Assembly: GCF_041956535.1 (NCBI RefSeq)
Contig: NW_027192212.1
Location: forward strand, 264,970-328,969
DNA length: 64,000 bases
Direction: 5' to 3'
From: Calcarisporiella thermophila CBS 279.70
Lineage: Eukaryota; Calcarisporiellomycota
Below are positions 35,525-47,152 of the stretch, piece by piece. The notes beneath the pieces were generated by a model. That model worked only from the letters and a program-made list of their open reading frames with translations. It ran no database searches and was not told the origin of the DNA. The translations under genes were made by a program, and so were the position numbers. Position 1 is the stretch's first letter, and each line of letters starts with the position of its first letter.

Positions 35525-36018
35525 GGTAGTATTTTAGACAAACGAGTGTTGAATAGCCTTAGAGCGCGTATTGTGACTCGTGGTTTATGGATAATTTCCT
35601 GAATGGGAAATTCTGAAATGATTCAAAGAGGTTTATAACCGAAGATAAAAAGATTATAAATCAACCTAAAATGGAACGTTAGAGATACCCTAGGGTATCT
35701 GACTCGGCTCCTGCACATATACATATGAGATGAGAGTTTTTATGAAAAGCGCAGTTATTCATATATGACAAATTTTCTCGATGAATCAAGACCCCGCAAT
35801 ATGCCATATCGTCATTAACGACCTGGGTTCATGCAAAGTAGTTAAGAAGCGCTGTGTCCACTTCACAACAAATTTTCTAATCTTAGCAGTTATTAAAGCA
35901 TTTTACGAATATCTATCAAGCACCCTTGCAAGGCTATAATAAATATTTATTATCAAATTTCAAAAACCTCCATATAAAATGCAAACAAAAAATGTGTAGA
36001 CGGCTGCAGAAAATGCAT
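35525..36018. other. RQC2 promoter and transaldolase 3' flank
   Basis: 494 bases without coding evidence. It contains the perfect 18-bp palindrome listed separately, followed to the right by AT-rich sequence next to the transaldolase stop codon. Confidence 0.55.
35683..35700. promoter_or_regulatory. Perfect 18-bp palindrome AGATACCCTAGGGTATCT
   Basis: The sequence equals its own reverse complement over 18 bases. It sits about 160 bases upstream of the RQC2 ATG. The core ACCCTAGGGT places two telomere-box half sites (ACCCTA) head to head. A dimeric factor or a Tbf1/Myb-type regulator of translation genes could bind; this is inference. Confidence 0.5.
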
Positions 36019-37255
36019 TTAAGCATTAATCTTTTGCTTCAAAATATCCTTGAGCTTTTCAGCATCCTCGGCAAACCTAGTATATCAAGTAATATTCAAG
36101 TTAGCAACATGCAAAAACAAATCCTTTCATATCGGTACTGACTTGCGGATGCCTTCAGAGAGCTTAGTGGTAGCCATCTCGTCCTCATTGAGAGCCCAGC
36201 GGAATTGAGGCTCATTATTAAGATAAGCGACTTTAGCGATTTGAGCGCCAGCGCGTGCTTGCTCGACACTAAGCTTAGTCTCGATGGTATGGGTGTCTTT
36301 TTGGAGTTGCTCGAGCAATGCAGGGGAGATAGTGAGGAAATCACAACCGGCAAGCTCTTCAATCTCGCCTGTGTTGCGGAAAGACGCGCCCATAACAATG
36401 GTGTTGTATCCGTGTTGCTTGTAGTAGTTGTAAATCTTAGTCACGCTGAGCACACCAGGATCCTCGTGCGAGGCATAGTTCTTTCCGGTCTTGGCCTTGT
36501 AAAAGTCGAGGATTCTGCCCACGAATGGTGAAATTAGGGTAACACCAGCCTCAGCGCAGGCAACAGCCTGTGCAAAGGAGAAGAGAAGCGTAAGGTTGCC
36601 TAGAATAGAGTGTGTCAGATCGATATATTGAACAAAAATGAAAAAAAGATATTCGTACAGTGAATGTTGTGCTTGGCCTCGAGCTCGTGGGCAGCGCTGA
36701 TTCCTTCATAAGTAGAGGCAATCTTGATCAAGATACGCTTGCGATCAATACCAGCCTCTTCGTAGAGGGCAATAAGGCGCTTAGCCTTAGCAATAGTGGC
36801 CTCCTTGTCAAAAGATAAACTTGCGTCAACTTCAGTGGAAACACGACCAGGAACGAGCTTCAGAATCTCGACACCAAAGTTGATGAGGAGCTTGTCCATG
36901 GCCCATTCGAGCTGCTCGTCAGGCGTACTGTTTTGAAAACCACGATATTTAATTATTATGATTAATTGAAAATTAAAACCTATTTCCTTACCTTCCCTTC
37001 GCCTTGCCATACGCAACAGCGTCGTCAATCAGCTTCGCATATTGAGGCTTCTGCGAAGCAGCAAGAATAAGCGAAGGGTTTGTGGTTGCATCTGTAGGCT
37101 TATATTGAGCAATGCCTGAGAGAGAAAATAACAACACGCTAAATTAGAATACTCCTAATTTTTCACAAAGAAACCTCGCGCTATTTACTCTCAAAGTCGC
37201 CAGTATCGGCAACGATGGTGGTAACTTTCTTAAGTTGCTCCAGTACAGAAGACAT
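36019..37255 (-). CDS. TAL1: Transaldolase
   Basis: Five exons begin at 37255 (exon 1, 37189-37255, [22 protein letters not shown]) and end at TAA 36019-36021. They give about 325 aa, the usual TAL size. Family signatures are [38 protein letters not shown] and [12 protein letters not shown], whose second Lys forms the Schiff base. [30 protein letters not shown] and [23 protein letters not shown] follow. The enzyme moves a dihydroxyacetone unit between sedoheptulose-7-phosphate and glyceraldehyde-3-phosphate in the cytosolic pentose phosphate pathway. The last exon encodes [18 protein letters not shown]. No anomalies. Confidence 0.97.
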
Positions 37256-38039
37256 TATTGATGAATATATTTGAAGATTTTTGTTGGGTGAAAAGAACGG
37301 CTAAGAACAAAAATGTAGGGACCGAGAATCCGTTACAATTTTATATCTCGACCGATTATTATTCATCAGCCAGGAACACACGTGTTGACGTAGCAACGTG
37401 GGATTTCAGTGACTTAAGATGGCAATAACATGGAACCTCGAACGATTAAGTGGATTTATGCTTCCTAATCGATGCTTTCTCGTCTCAAGAACCAGCTCCC
37501 GCACTGTACCGATATCTAAAGGCGTAATCGATAGCATAAAGCCACCTTTACATGGCCTAAAGCAGACCGCTTGGTATGAAAACAACTGTTTGCCTTTTGA
37601 AAATGGCTCAGAAATACGTAGTTCTCTAGTAGTGTATCAGCACAGCAATTGGATTGTTCACAAGTTGAAATGGGAGGGTTCTTGGCCGGGTGGGATATAT
37701 TGAATGGATACAGGTCTATTAGGTGGAATTGTAATGGTCTGATACGCTTTTATCAGATTGAGAATGCACTGCGGATTTTTCGCTGTGAGAGACGCCCCAC
37801 TCAAGATACACAGGAATCTAGCACCACATTGACACAGAGGGTAATTGCATAAGACAAGCGTAACAATGAATACTGATTAAGTTTTAGATACATTTTTCCC
37901 ATCTGAATATGCTAGGCAAAGCATACCGTTCACTGTAAGCTAGTGAATTTCATAGTGTTGAAAATCAAACTCAGCTAAAAACAAGAGCCACAAAGATTGA
38001 CTACTGTGGTTTGGATATTTATGCCCCTATAATATACTC
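37256..38039. other. Intergenic divergent promoter
   Basis: 784 bases between the divergent transaldolase and SAC3-like genes. Open frames (37419-37703 and 37649-37852) lack recognisable content and I treat them as chance. Promoters for both genes are expected here. Confidence 0.5.
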
Positions 38040-39429
38040 ATGCCGCGATCAAAGGGACAAGCCCAACAAAAATTTATACGTAAATCATCGCCATCCTCTA
38101 TTTCTTCCTCCTCTTCCTCCTCTTCTTCTTCCTCCTCTACCTCCCCCTCCTCCTCCCCATCTACTAGGCGTACATCACAAATAGGTTCTCGTCGTAAGCA
38201 AGTCGCTCGACTTTCACGGTATCAGCCATGGATAGTTGAATCCAAGCCAGATGCAGCTGAAAGAGAAATGGACAAGCGTTTTCAGGACTTGTCGCTCGTA
38301 AGCCGCCGTGGAGTGTTAGATCGACCGGTAAAGGGCGAAGACGAGTGAGATTAAACTAAATTTACGTACATGTTAATAGGTTTTAAAATTATAATTTTGT
38401 GCAATTTAGCCTTACAACTAGGGAAGCACAGGTTCTGCTCTATAAGCATTTGCAAAAAAAAGTGAGAGAGAGAATAAATGGATGCATACTTGATAAGAAA
38501 ATGCTTATTGTAGCTATAGGTTAGGCGGCTTCAACGAGTTACTCCTGAAACAGGACAATTACCAAAGGAATTACAGGAGCAATGGGTTGCGGTTGTTTGT
38601 CTTTTTCGTAAGATTATTTGATTTATTTTCACCTTCTTCTTCCCTATACTAACGTCTTTTTTTAGGTAAGCTTAGAGAGGGCATAATGTCATCACATTCC
38701 AAGGATAAATTTGCCATCAAAGGTAGTGTTGCTATTTCAGTGCTTCGCTCATTTTCTTATTAGATAATAAGCAGAATATGTTTGAACTAATGAGTTTAAC
38801 TTTTAGCATACGAGAAATCGGCGGAGGCATGCATACAGGCTAATGATTTTGGAGAACTACTGAAAAGCCTAAAGGTGCTAATTGAAGATCTATACCCGGC
38901 AGCCGCATTAGCAACCTCAAGCAATTCTGTTGATGAATCTCCCATAAAAACATGTCGCAATCGCCCTAATTTTCTCGCATATTATCTTCTTTACCATGCC
39001 TATTATCTTACTCCACCCGATCGCACCACTATCTATCGTATCTATTACTCTCACCCACTTTCTGTTCGCCAACATTCATCTGTAAAATTTGCAATGAGCG
39101 CATGCGCCCTTCACGACGACTGGGCAGCATGGTCACGTCTTCGAGCACAAGCTACCCCTATGCAACGCCGAATTCTGGATACGGGCCTACCTTGGTTACG
39201 TGGGAGATGGCTGCGTGTGATGACAAAGGCGTATTACTCTTTACCCTTGAGGATTGTAAAAGAGCGATTGGCATTCTCTACCGAAGAACCAATAGAACAA
39301 GGTGAAGCCCCAATGCAAACAGACGGAGAGGAAGCTTTGACGCGACTATTAAAGGAAACAGCTGGCATCTCGCCTGAGGAACAAGTGCAAGGGGGAATGG
39401 TATATTTTCGTAAACCAAGAAAAAGGTGA
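38040..39429 (+). CDS. SAC3/GANP-family protein (small, SAC3D1/THP3-like)
   Basis: Five exons (38040-38344, 38410-38461, 38520-38607, 38666-38722, 38807-39429) give 374 aa with every junction in frame. The N terminus is basic and disordered, with a run of some 20 Ser (about residues 17-38) encoded by TCC/TCT repeats. The folded part runs from TREAQVLLYKHLQ through AYEKSAEACIQANDFGELLKSLKVLIEDLYP to FLAYYLLYHAYYLTPPDR. It is helical and resembles the SAC3/GANP/eIF3-p25 module of mRNA-export and PCI-type complexes, where an adapter helix pair is followed by GDFGEFLKCLxxLxxLY-like repeats. The C terminus is GGMVYFRKPRKR. Partner complex (TREX-2-like or THP3-CSN12-like) cannot be decided from sequence. 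Confidence 0.65.
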
Positions 39430-39768
39430 TAGGAGTTACCTCTTTTATATTAACATCAATAAACATTGATTCAATTAATTGAATGGCAGTTGTAACAACA
39501 AATATCCTATCATAACATTGTAATATCTTTGGTGAAAAATACTAGGACAATGTTGAATGTGATACTTGTAGCGAGCAATAAGCGCGATTAGGCTACATGT
39601 CTTCATTCGAAAGATTTCCTGTAGGTGACTATTTAAACATAAAAGTTTTGGGAGGGATTCCATCAAAATGAATAAAAAAAGTTTTTGTTTTGTTTTATTA
39701 TTTTTGATTTACATAAAGAAAATTGTAAGAAATAAGAACGTGTAGTATCTGCGGTAGTAGGAAGAGGT
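39430..39768. other. Intergenic between convergent genes
   Basis: 339 AT-rich bases between the convergent SAC3-like and RPS18 genes. No coding evidence. Confidence 0.5.
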
Positions 39769-40549
39769 TTAGTCTAAATGATTGAAAAGAGGAAATTAGT
39801 CTATTTGTTATAAAGTAAAGAATTCAAATATAACTTACTCTTCTTCTTCGACACACCGACAGTGCGGCCACGGCGACCAGTCGTCTTGGTGTGCTGACCA
39901 CGCACACGGAGACCCCAGTAGTGACGAAGACCACGGTGGGCGCGGATCTTCTTGAGCCTCTCAAGATCCTCACGAAGCTTGTTGTCAAGACCGTTCGAGA
40001 GCACCTGCGAATATTTGCCGTCGACAATATCCTTCTGTCTGTTGAGGAACCAGTTGGGGATCTTGTATTGGGTAGGATTCTGGATAATGGTGACGATGCG
40101 TTCCAATTCTTCGTTGGAAAGTTCACCAGCACGCTTGTTGAGGTCAACATCGGCCTTCTTGCAAACAAGGTTAGCATAGCGACGACCCACACCCTTGATT
40201 GCGGTCAAGGCAAACATGATCTTGACACGACCCTATAAAGAAACACTTAAAAAAATGGAACTAGAATCGAACCCATCATTAAGCCAACTTACATCCACGT
40301 TAGTGTTCAACAAACGAAGAATGTGCTGAAACTGGTTTTTTTCCGATACGACGAGCGACTATAGTAGTGGATGAGAAAAAAAAATAAAGGTTAGTGTTGT
40401 TCATCAGCAACAAGATCTCGATCCACTTCATGACTAGAAATCCATCTTTGGACCCATTTTCATGTATCTTTCATCCATCCGTCCATCCATCCATTATGGT
40501 GTTCATCATTCTTCTCATGCGCGAATCTTCATCTATGGATACTCACCAT
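39769..40549 (-). CDS. RPS18: 40S ribosomal protein S18 (uS13)
   Basis: The first exon encodes only the ATG (40547-40549), followed by GTGAGT. Exon 2 reads [22 protein letters not shown]. Exon 3 reads [39 protein letters not shown] and runs to [18 protein letters not shown]. About 155 aa, normal for uS13, which lies in the 40S head and contacts tRNA and 60S bridges. The 3' end is ambiguous. Reading straight on ends at 39801 and adds 12 unusual residues ([12 protein letters not shown]). A strong GTAAGT donor directly after KKK, with an acceptor at 39774-39775, instead gives a 5-nt terminal exon that ends the protein in Asn, which fits family length. I use the spliced end. Confidence 0.93.
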
Positions 40550-41068
40550 GATAGATATATATATTCGCTATTCAAAGTCGAAAAGGAAGGAACAAATAGA
40601 GGGGTAAAAAATCGGTATATCTTGCTTTCAGGGGATACTGCGGATATCTATCGGATAATGAATAAGCCTATTTAGTGGGGCCAAATTGACAGAAAAATGG
40701 TTTTTCGACTTTTTCGACCTAATCTAAGATCCATATAGAATCCAGTTGACATCTTATGAAATTAATCTCCAAAACCATAAAAGAATTCACCAGTAATTGG
40801 TTTAATATTGATATACAAGTAGAGCTGCATCTTGGTCAGTTTTAATAGTCATGAAATAAGCGTATTTAAATTAAACGAAATTGTTAAATCTTAATTTACT
40901 AAAACAAATCTAACTTTTCAACCATAATCACATTCTGATCAAAGATCAAAATAACGATGATAAATATTACAAAATAAAAAGGAAGGGTAAATAAACTAAA
41001 TAGAATTATACATGCAGCATAAGAAAAGAGCAGATAACAACTAAGATTGAAATTTTCTTAATAAAGTT
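40550..41068. other. RPS18 promoter and hexose transporter 3' flank
   Basis: 519 AT-rich bases between two minus-strand genes. They contain the promoter and leader of RPS18 on the left and the untranslated end of the transporter gene on the right. No coding frame. Confidence 0.5.
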
Positions 41069-42691
41069 CTATGCGATTTCGGCCTTGTTCTTTTCTTTTA
41101 AAGATTCAGTAACATATCCATCCTTAAACTTGCCAGTACGCGGATTAAAGCCTTTGGAGAAGATTTCTTCCATTTCTTCAAGAGAGCGACCCTTCGTCTA
41201 AAATATAAAACAAAAAATTAATTAAATGTGGTCACATATTGAAAAAGTCGATATTATATAAATACCTCAGGGAACTGGAGATATACGTGGACTGTCATCA
41301 AGAAGTTGAAGGCACCAAAAAGTAGGTAAAGGCCATACTGGATGCGGACCATCAAGATGGGAACAACAAAGCTGAGCAACCAGTTGAAAAGCCAGTTCGA
41401 AGCGGTGCAGAGCGCAATAGCCTTGGCGCGAATACGAGTAGGGAAGATCTCGGCAGGATAAATCCAGCCAACTATTGGAATGAAGAATATAATGAGTAAT
41501 GAGTTAGTAAATAATTCATAGAAATGGGAAAATACCTGGTCCCCAAGTGGAAGCGAAAGCAGCAACGAATAGGTATACCATTGAAATAACTGCTTTAGTA
41601 GCTGCTTCATTACCCTGCATATCCCAGATGGCTTGGCCTCCTTCAAAACCGGGTTTTCCAACCCCCCCCATCACTCCGCCGACAATGAAGAGGAATGTCG
41701 CCATCAAAGCGGATCCTGCCATAAGTGTGCCACGGCGACCCCAGCGGTCAACAAAGAGAATAGCAGGCACAGTCATGACCACGTTAACGATGTAATTAAT
41801 CCCACTTGCAACAAGGTTCGCGTCAACCCCCTGAATCCCAGCATGTTGGAACAGATAAACGGCATAAAACATGATAATGTTCATACCAGTGAGCTGCTGC
41901 CACATCTGAAGTGACACACCAAGGAAAACACGCTTGAACATCCCATGTTTGAAAAGCTCGAGGTAAGACCGAACAGCAACTTCGTGATCGAATCGAATGG
42001 CCTCTTTGATTTTATTATATTCATTCTGCACATCAGGATGGTTTACGTCACCATCACCATGAATGGAGGCAAGGACTTTGAGCGCTTCTTCTTCACGATC
42101 CTGGTCCATTAGCCAGCGAGGCGAACGCGGGAAAAACCACATACCGACAAAAAGAATGAGAGCAGGAATACCTTGGACTCCATAAGGGATACGGAAGGCA
42201 GCTTCACCGTCAATTTTAGAACATCCATATTGGATCCAGAACGCAATACAGATACCCCAAGTGATGGCCCATTGCTGAATGGCGACCAGACGACCACGGA
42301 TGTTGGGTGGAGCAAGCTCACTCTGATAGAGCGGAACCAGCATAGAAGTAAGGCCTACTGAAAGACCAGCGAGAACACGGCCAGCAATCAGCATGGCGAC
42401 ACCGTTTGACAACGCTTGAATGAGTGCTCCGACCATGAAAATGAAGGCAGCAATGATTATCGACATTTTACGACCAATCTTATCAGCAGGGTAGCCGGAA
42501 ATGAGCGCACCAACCAAACATCCTGCAGAGAGAGAGCTGTTGATGCCGCCCTGAAGCACTTCATCCGGGGAATTGAAGAAGTTTTTGTACTGTGGAGTGA
42601 GAATGACACCCGAGTTACTTCCAATGTCAAATCCGAAAAGAAGACCGGCAATGGCCGCAAAGCCACCGATCACATAGATATTTTTAATCAT
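41069..42691 (-). CDS. Hexose transporter, MFS sugar porter family
   Basis: Three exons (41536-42691, 41266-41471, 41069-41197) give 496 aa with about 12 membrane helices. Sugar-porter signatures are all present: the N-terminal GGFAAIAGLLFGFDIGSNSG, the loop motif DKIGRK, SELAPPNIRGRLVAIQQWAITWGI, FFPRSPRWLMDQ, QQLTGMNIIMFYA, DRWGRRG and, after the first intron, GWIYPAEIFPTRIRAKA. It ends with the cytosolic TKGRSLEEMEEIF motif. It should catalyse hexose uptake by proton symport or facilitation at the plasma membrane. The unusually long gene-free region upstream (42692-46576) may hold complex sugar-responsive control. The short C-terminal tail lacks the long extension of sensor-type (Snf3/Rgt2) members. 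Confidence 0.95.
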
Positions 42692-45600
42692 GGCGTCGAG
42701 TATTTAAGCAGGATCAGGTATTAGAGGTAATGTGTATCAGGATTGTTTTGTAGTTAGGGCCAACGACCTCCTCAGGAGGATTACAGGAGTGTGCAAATAA
42801 TAAAACAAAGGCGCGGCCGGGCAATATTGCACAAAGGAGAAGAAAAATTAAGCAAGCGTTACGAAAAGGCTGCCGGCTGTTTATATAAGTCGAAATCCAT
42901 CGAGGAGGTCTCGGTCACTGGCCAGAACTTTGGCCGACAATCGACCCCCATTTCAGTTACAGTTCATGGGAGCGGGGTGGACCAGCTAATCACGGGCGTG
43001 TAACTGCTGGGGAAAAAGGCTTTGTGCCGGGTTGGCCTCGAAATCATTGGTACCCCCCACACTGCGCGGGGATGGAATTGATTTCACGCGACCCTCTTAG
43101 GTTTTGGAACTGCATGGCCAACCTCTTCCCACTGGCACCGAGGGCTTTGGTCCTTTGAAATTGCAGCCGCATTCCGACTCAGCTGCACTACCACGCGGCC
43201 TTTTTTTGGCCGCAGAGCGTGAACGGCGGGCATCTTTAGAACCTGCTTTTGCCCTCGTTTCCCCCCCAGACTCCTGGCCGCTCCCTACTTTTCCCGACCG
43301 CGCCCCCGACCTCCCGCCGCCAGCTCACAAAAGAGACTTTGACAGTCGAAAGGGCCCAGGAAGCAGTGGAGATAAGCTGGCCAGAACCCTAAAGCCTGGC
43401 CGTGCGATTAGAGTTATCTGCGATAAAGCCTCAATACTCTCCCTGGAAATTAAGGCCTTCTAGTCGGAGAAGTAGATCCTCAGAATGGATAAAAGGCTAA
43501 GCTTACTGTGTTCAAAACTCCAAACTTAGAATGCCCCTTCTACTAGCCCGAGAAATGACGTCCGAATCTAAGAGCCGCCGGCCCCCCCCCCCCATCTGAC
43601 TTGTGAGCATCCAAGAAACATACTTCTTGCCGAATCTCCTTCTAAATACGCCATTTTTTCTGGATTTAGAATGGGCTCTCCCACACTGCTTAATGAAACT
43701 GTAGTTTGCACTCTGCCAGCTCATCCCCTTCCATCCTCGTTATCTTTGAGAATGGATCTTAAGGGCTATTTTTTCTTCTACAGCTACCATAACCTTCCAA
43801 TTCATATCATGAAGAGCCTATTACATGAGCAAAATGCCCTTTAGGTAATAGAAAATAGGCACTACCCCCTCCTTCTCAATCTAAGTTGACCTTTGGGCAG
43901 CATATTAGACATTTAACTCCTGTCTTGTCCTCCTCGAGATAAGAGCACATCAATGAAAAAATCGTATGGATTGGCTCTCGCTCGTAGCGAGAGGATCACA
44001 CACTAGAAATTTAGATATGAATTAATTCAGTGCATGAGAACATGGGCGCAAACTTAGATAATGATCAACACAACGCTTGTTCTCTGCTGACAGTCTTGGG
44101 GGAGCTCCATTTTCTCAACCCTGCTTACCCAACTGTCGCAAGAAAAAGTATTCTCTACACTCAAGCCGAAAACCCATCATAGCTCTGCACTGGTGCCATT
44201 CCATTCTTTGACAGAATTTTCGAAGTGTTCAAATGGCACAAAACGCTCGGAGAACGCCTAAAATGCCAATGACAAAATCTGAACTCCTCTTTCTCTTGTC
44301 TTCCATTCTAACCACGGCCGCAAAGCAACCCCCAAATAGTGGTGAGGCCATTCTATGGATAGTAACTTTGACAGGTTCTCCCGTGTGCTCGTTCTTACAA
44401 TTTCGGCAAATTCCTCGGCCCTCCCCGCGGGTAAATAACCCTTATAGCGGGGTTTTCCGTCCTGTGAGCTCACTTGATGAATTGGTTGCGGGGCTGATGT
44501 CTGCAAGATGAACTCCCATAAAATTTATGCTGAAAATTTCTTAGGCTCAAAGCTTAGCACAATCGCTTGAGGGTGAAGAGTGCTGATTACAAAATTTGGA
44601 ACAATTTAATAATTTCTGGCCAGCTCCGACCCCCAAAATTTCCCCCAATGGTGTATCAAACCTCCATATATATATATTGTATTTAGCACCGATAGATCTA
44701 TCGCCCAATTATCTTTTTGTGCTTGTATTAAAAGTCTCCACAGAAACCCATCGATTTCTTGCTATCCACGAAGTAACAAAGGTCACGTTTTCCTCTACTA
44801 TACTACTTCCCCTTTTCTGTCGATGAAATGCACATATTTAGTTAGCAATACACTCACACACCACTAAATCAACGTTAAAAGGAAACTTGTCACTTGAATA
44901 CTATATGTCCCACGATCCTTTCAGATATGCACATCAGTTTTGGCGCCTATAGAGCATATAGAATGGGGTATTGTTGGAACAAGAGCCCCTCCTCTAGTAG
45001 GTTTGATCCCTCAGTATATCAGGATAGCATCAATATATATAGTTAGTGGATGCACCTAACGATCCATCCGCTAATTAAATACATTTCAGGAAGCGAAATG
45101 TCCTCTCAGGTTACTAGTAAAATTGCAGAACTTACGGGTTCACCTTCTACTAAATAAGACATTCCTAGGGTGTCCAAAAAATAAACAATCCAAGAGGATA
45201 CATACTAAATGCATACTAAAATTTGTATGGCTGTCGAGTGATACACAAAGATAGAGAATTAGAATCAAAAAATACGATATTTGCATCCTCCATCTGTGTT
45301 TAAAGTAGGACGGCAATATCTCCAATAAGATATTACTTTATCAAGCAGAAATAATGGCTCTTCTTTGTAAAGACCCTTTTTTCAGAAGACTAGCCTCTTA
45401 ATTTCGAATTAATACATCCACTTTATAGACGCCTGAAAATCATCCACTCTATGCGGTAGGAGTGAATTTTGTTAGGAGTGTGGATAATCCGTTCCCTTTT
45501 TTTTATATTATCGGAAATGAATCTGAATCTCATAGTACATTATCTTATATTAGTTTAATTCGGACAGCTTGGATTTCTATGAAGAATAGAAAGACAAAAC

Positions 45601-46576
45601 CAAAAAGAACTCATAGTAGCTCAATATAATTTTTATCTTTGATAAACCATGATTCGGCAAGGTAAAACGCTCGTTGTAAACTATGGAAATCGAATGTTCA
45701 AAAATAAAATAAAAGGTTGATGATCCTAGCCTAAATATACTTCCAAACTTCACCCAAATAGCGTGCAACTCTGATGAGGGTATATATTACATGAAATCTA
45801 AACTAGTCTAAGTTCGGAAGGCGAATTATATTTAATAAATTACCATTGAAATCTTAGCTTGGCTAAACGCGAGTGTTACTAACTTTATTATTTTCGAGTT
45901 TACAACAGGCTAGTGTAATTTTACTAGTAAACTTGATAAATTCCGTTTAACTCGTCACACTACTATCAAATCCCGATTAAAAAGCCTTTTATTAGTGCCT
46001 ATGGAGAATGCAGTCAACTTATGTACACTTTAGGCTGCAGAGTTACATAGAATTTAAAACAAAGAGGGTTGTTTGTCTCACACAATGTAATAAACCACAG
46101 CCTAAACGAAATCAACCTTGAAGAGAAGAAGCAATAATTAAGTTCATTCAAACAGTAGGCTGTGTCAGTCTCAATTCCAACATCATATGATGGATCTGGC
46201 CATGGGTGCATAAAAACAAGAATGCATAAGTCGAACCGTTAGATTTTGATATATCTATATCAAACACAACTATATGCTTTGCGAGCAATGGACTTTTGTC
46301 CTCAATGATTCAATTCTCAGAAGATTTGTGTCTGTTTTCTTTGTGATCCAACCTTGGACGGAAAACTATCATCTCCTATTATCGCTTGTGCTTTTGTGGC
46401 TGTACCCAGTTACAGTGTAAAGCTGAGCGCATTTGTGGCGGTGTTTTTCTTTCAGCGAATAAGCTGCGAGGCGATGGATGGCATAAACAGAATAAATAAG
46501 GGTGCTCGTTGCAAATCTTCCTGTTTTTCTTTATTCCTGTCTCTCTCATTTATTTTACGTGAATACCTTCATAATA
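42692..46576. other. 3.9-kb gene-free region upstream of the hexose transporter
   Basis: The longest stretch without a recognisable gene. It divides into two parts. 42700-43500 is GC-richer, with short C/G tracts and a 119-codon Pro-rich frame (43104-43463) lacking any family match. 43600-46570 is AT-rich with only scattered short frames. A C-run of 13 lies at 43582-43594. Candidates 44233-44511 (plus) and 44258-44506 (minus) overlap each other and show no motif. The GC-rich block next to the transporter start is probably its extended promoter. The rest may be decayed or non-coding sequence. Confidence 0.5.
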
Positions 46577-47152
46577 ATGGAAAAGAATACCCGCACCGAC
46601 AATATCAGCGCTGGTGGATTTACCTATCCGCCACCGCCACCGCCTCCTCCCGCCCCCTCACATTCTACTTCACCACAGTTCCAGAGTGATTCCACCTCCA
46701 ATCCATACCATCAGCCATCGTCTCAGTATCAACAAGAATTCAATTATCCTCCACCACCTCGTGATGAGAAAGGAAACATTTACCAAGGCAATACTCCCTA
46801 CTATCAGCCAGCACCTCAACAGCAAGTAGTATATGCGGATACTACTGTAAGAGTAGATAACAACATTCCACTCATATTGTTTATTGCCGGTTTTTGCTTT
46901 CCTATCCTCTGGCTGGTGGGTAGCTGCTATCTAAGAACTCCTGGTACCTACGATTGTTTTGTAAATGGCTTCAATTTATTAACTTTTCTATTTGTAGACC
47001 CAAAACAGCGTATCTGGGCAAAACTTTCCCTTGTCTGCTTCATCCTCACCCTAATTGGGGTGATTGTAGCCGTGGTTCTTTATATCAAAGCGCTAAACAC
47101 TGTGCAATGCATTTATTCAAGTTATTCAAGTAAATCCTTCGGACATTGTTGA
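46577..47152 (+). CDS. Pro-rich small membrane protein, 191 aa, function unknown
   Basis: A single exon starts at the Met of MEKNTRTDNIS, although the frame is open further upstream. The N-terminal 110 residues are disordered and Pro/Gln/Tyr-rich, with PPPPPPPPAP, YPPPP and PPPPRDEKG motifs that could bind WW or SH3 domains. Two hydrophobic segments follow: LILFIAGFCFPILWLVGSCYL, and LSLVCFILTLIGVIVAVVLYI after a short DPKQRIWAKL loop. It ends with a Ser/Cys tail. A Pro-rich head, a FxxGFxFPxxWxxGS helix and a second helix resemble a fungal family of uncharacterised two-helix membrane proteins. I know of no assigned function. A 37-base GTAA...TAG segment in helix 1 could mimic an intron, but removing it would shift the frame. 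Confidence 0.78.
   Translation: MEKNTRTDNISAGGFTYPPPPPPPPAPSHSTSPQFQSDSTSNPYHQPSSQYQQEFNYPPPPRDEKGNIYQGNTPYYQPAPQQQVVYADTTVRVDNNIPLILFIAGFCFPILWLVGSCYLRTPGTYDCFVNGFNLLTFLFVDPKQRIWAKLSLVCFILTLIGVIVAVVLYIKALNTVQCIYSSYSSKSFGHC

Noticed and set aside
40376-40546. Possible C/D-box snoRNA in RPS18 intron 1 (ATGATGA and CTGA motifs)
   Set aside because: The C and D boxes are about 100 nt apart and I find no terminal stem or clear guide next to D/D'; the motifs are common in AT-rich sequence.
43104-43463. Plus-strand 119-codon Pro-rich frame upstream of the hexose transporter
   Set aside because: GC-rich composition alone explains the open frame; no motif, signal or family resemblance.
44930-45030. 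tRNA-like segment with GGTTTGATCCC
   Set aside because: No cloverleaf can be folded by eye and no acceptor stem pairs.
46973-47009. Intron-like GTAAAT...TTGTAG in the Pro-rich membrane protein gene
   Set aside because: Only 37 nt and not a multiple of three; removing it breaks the frame and the second helix.
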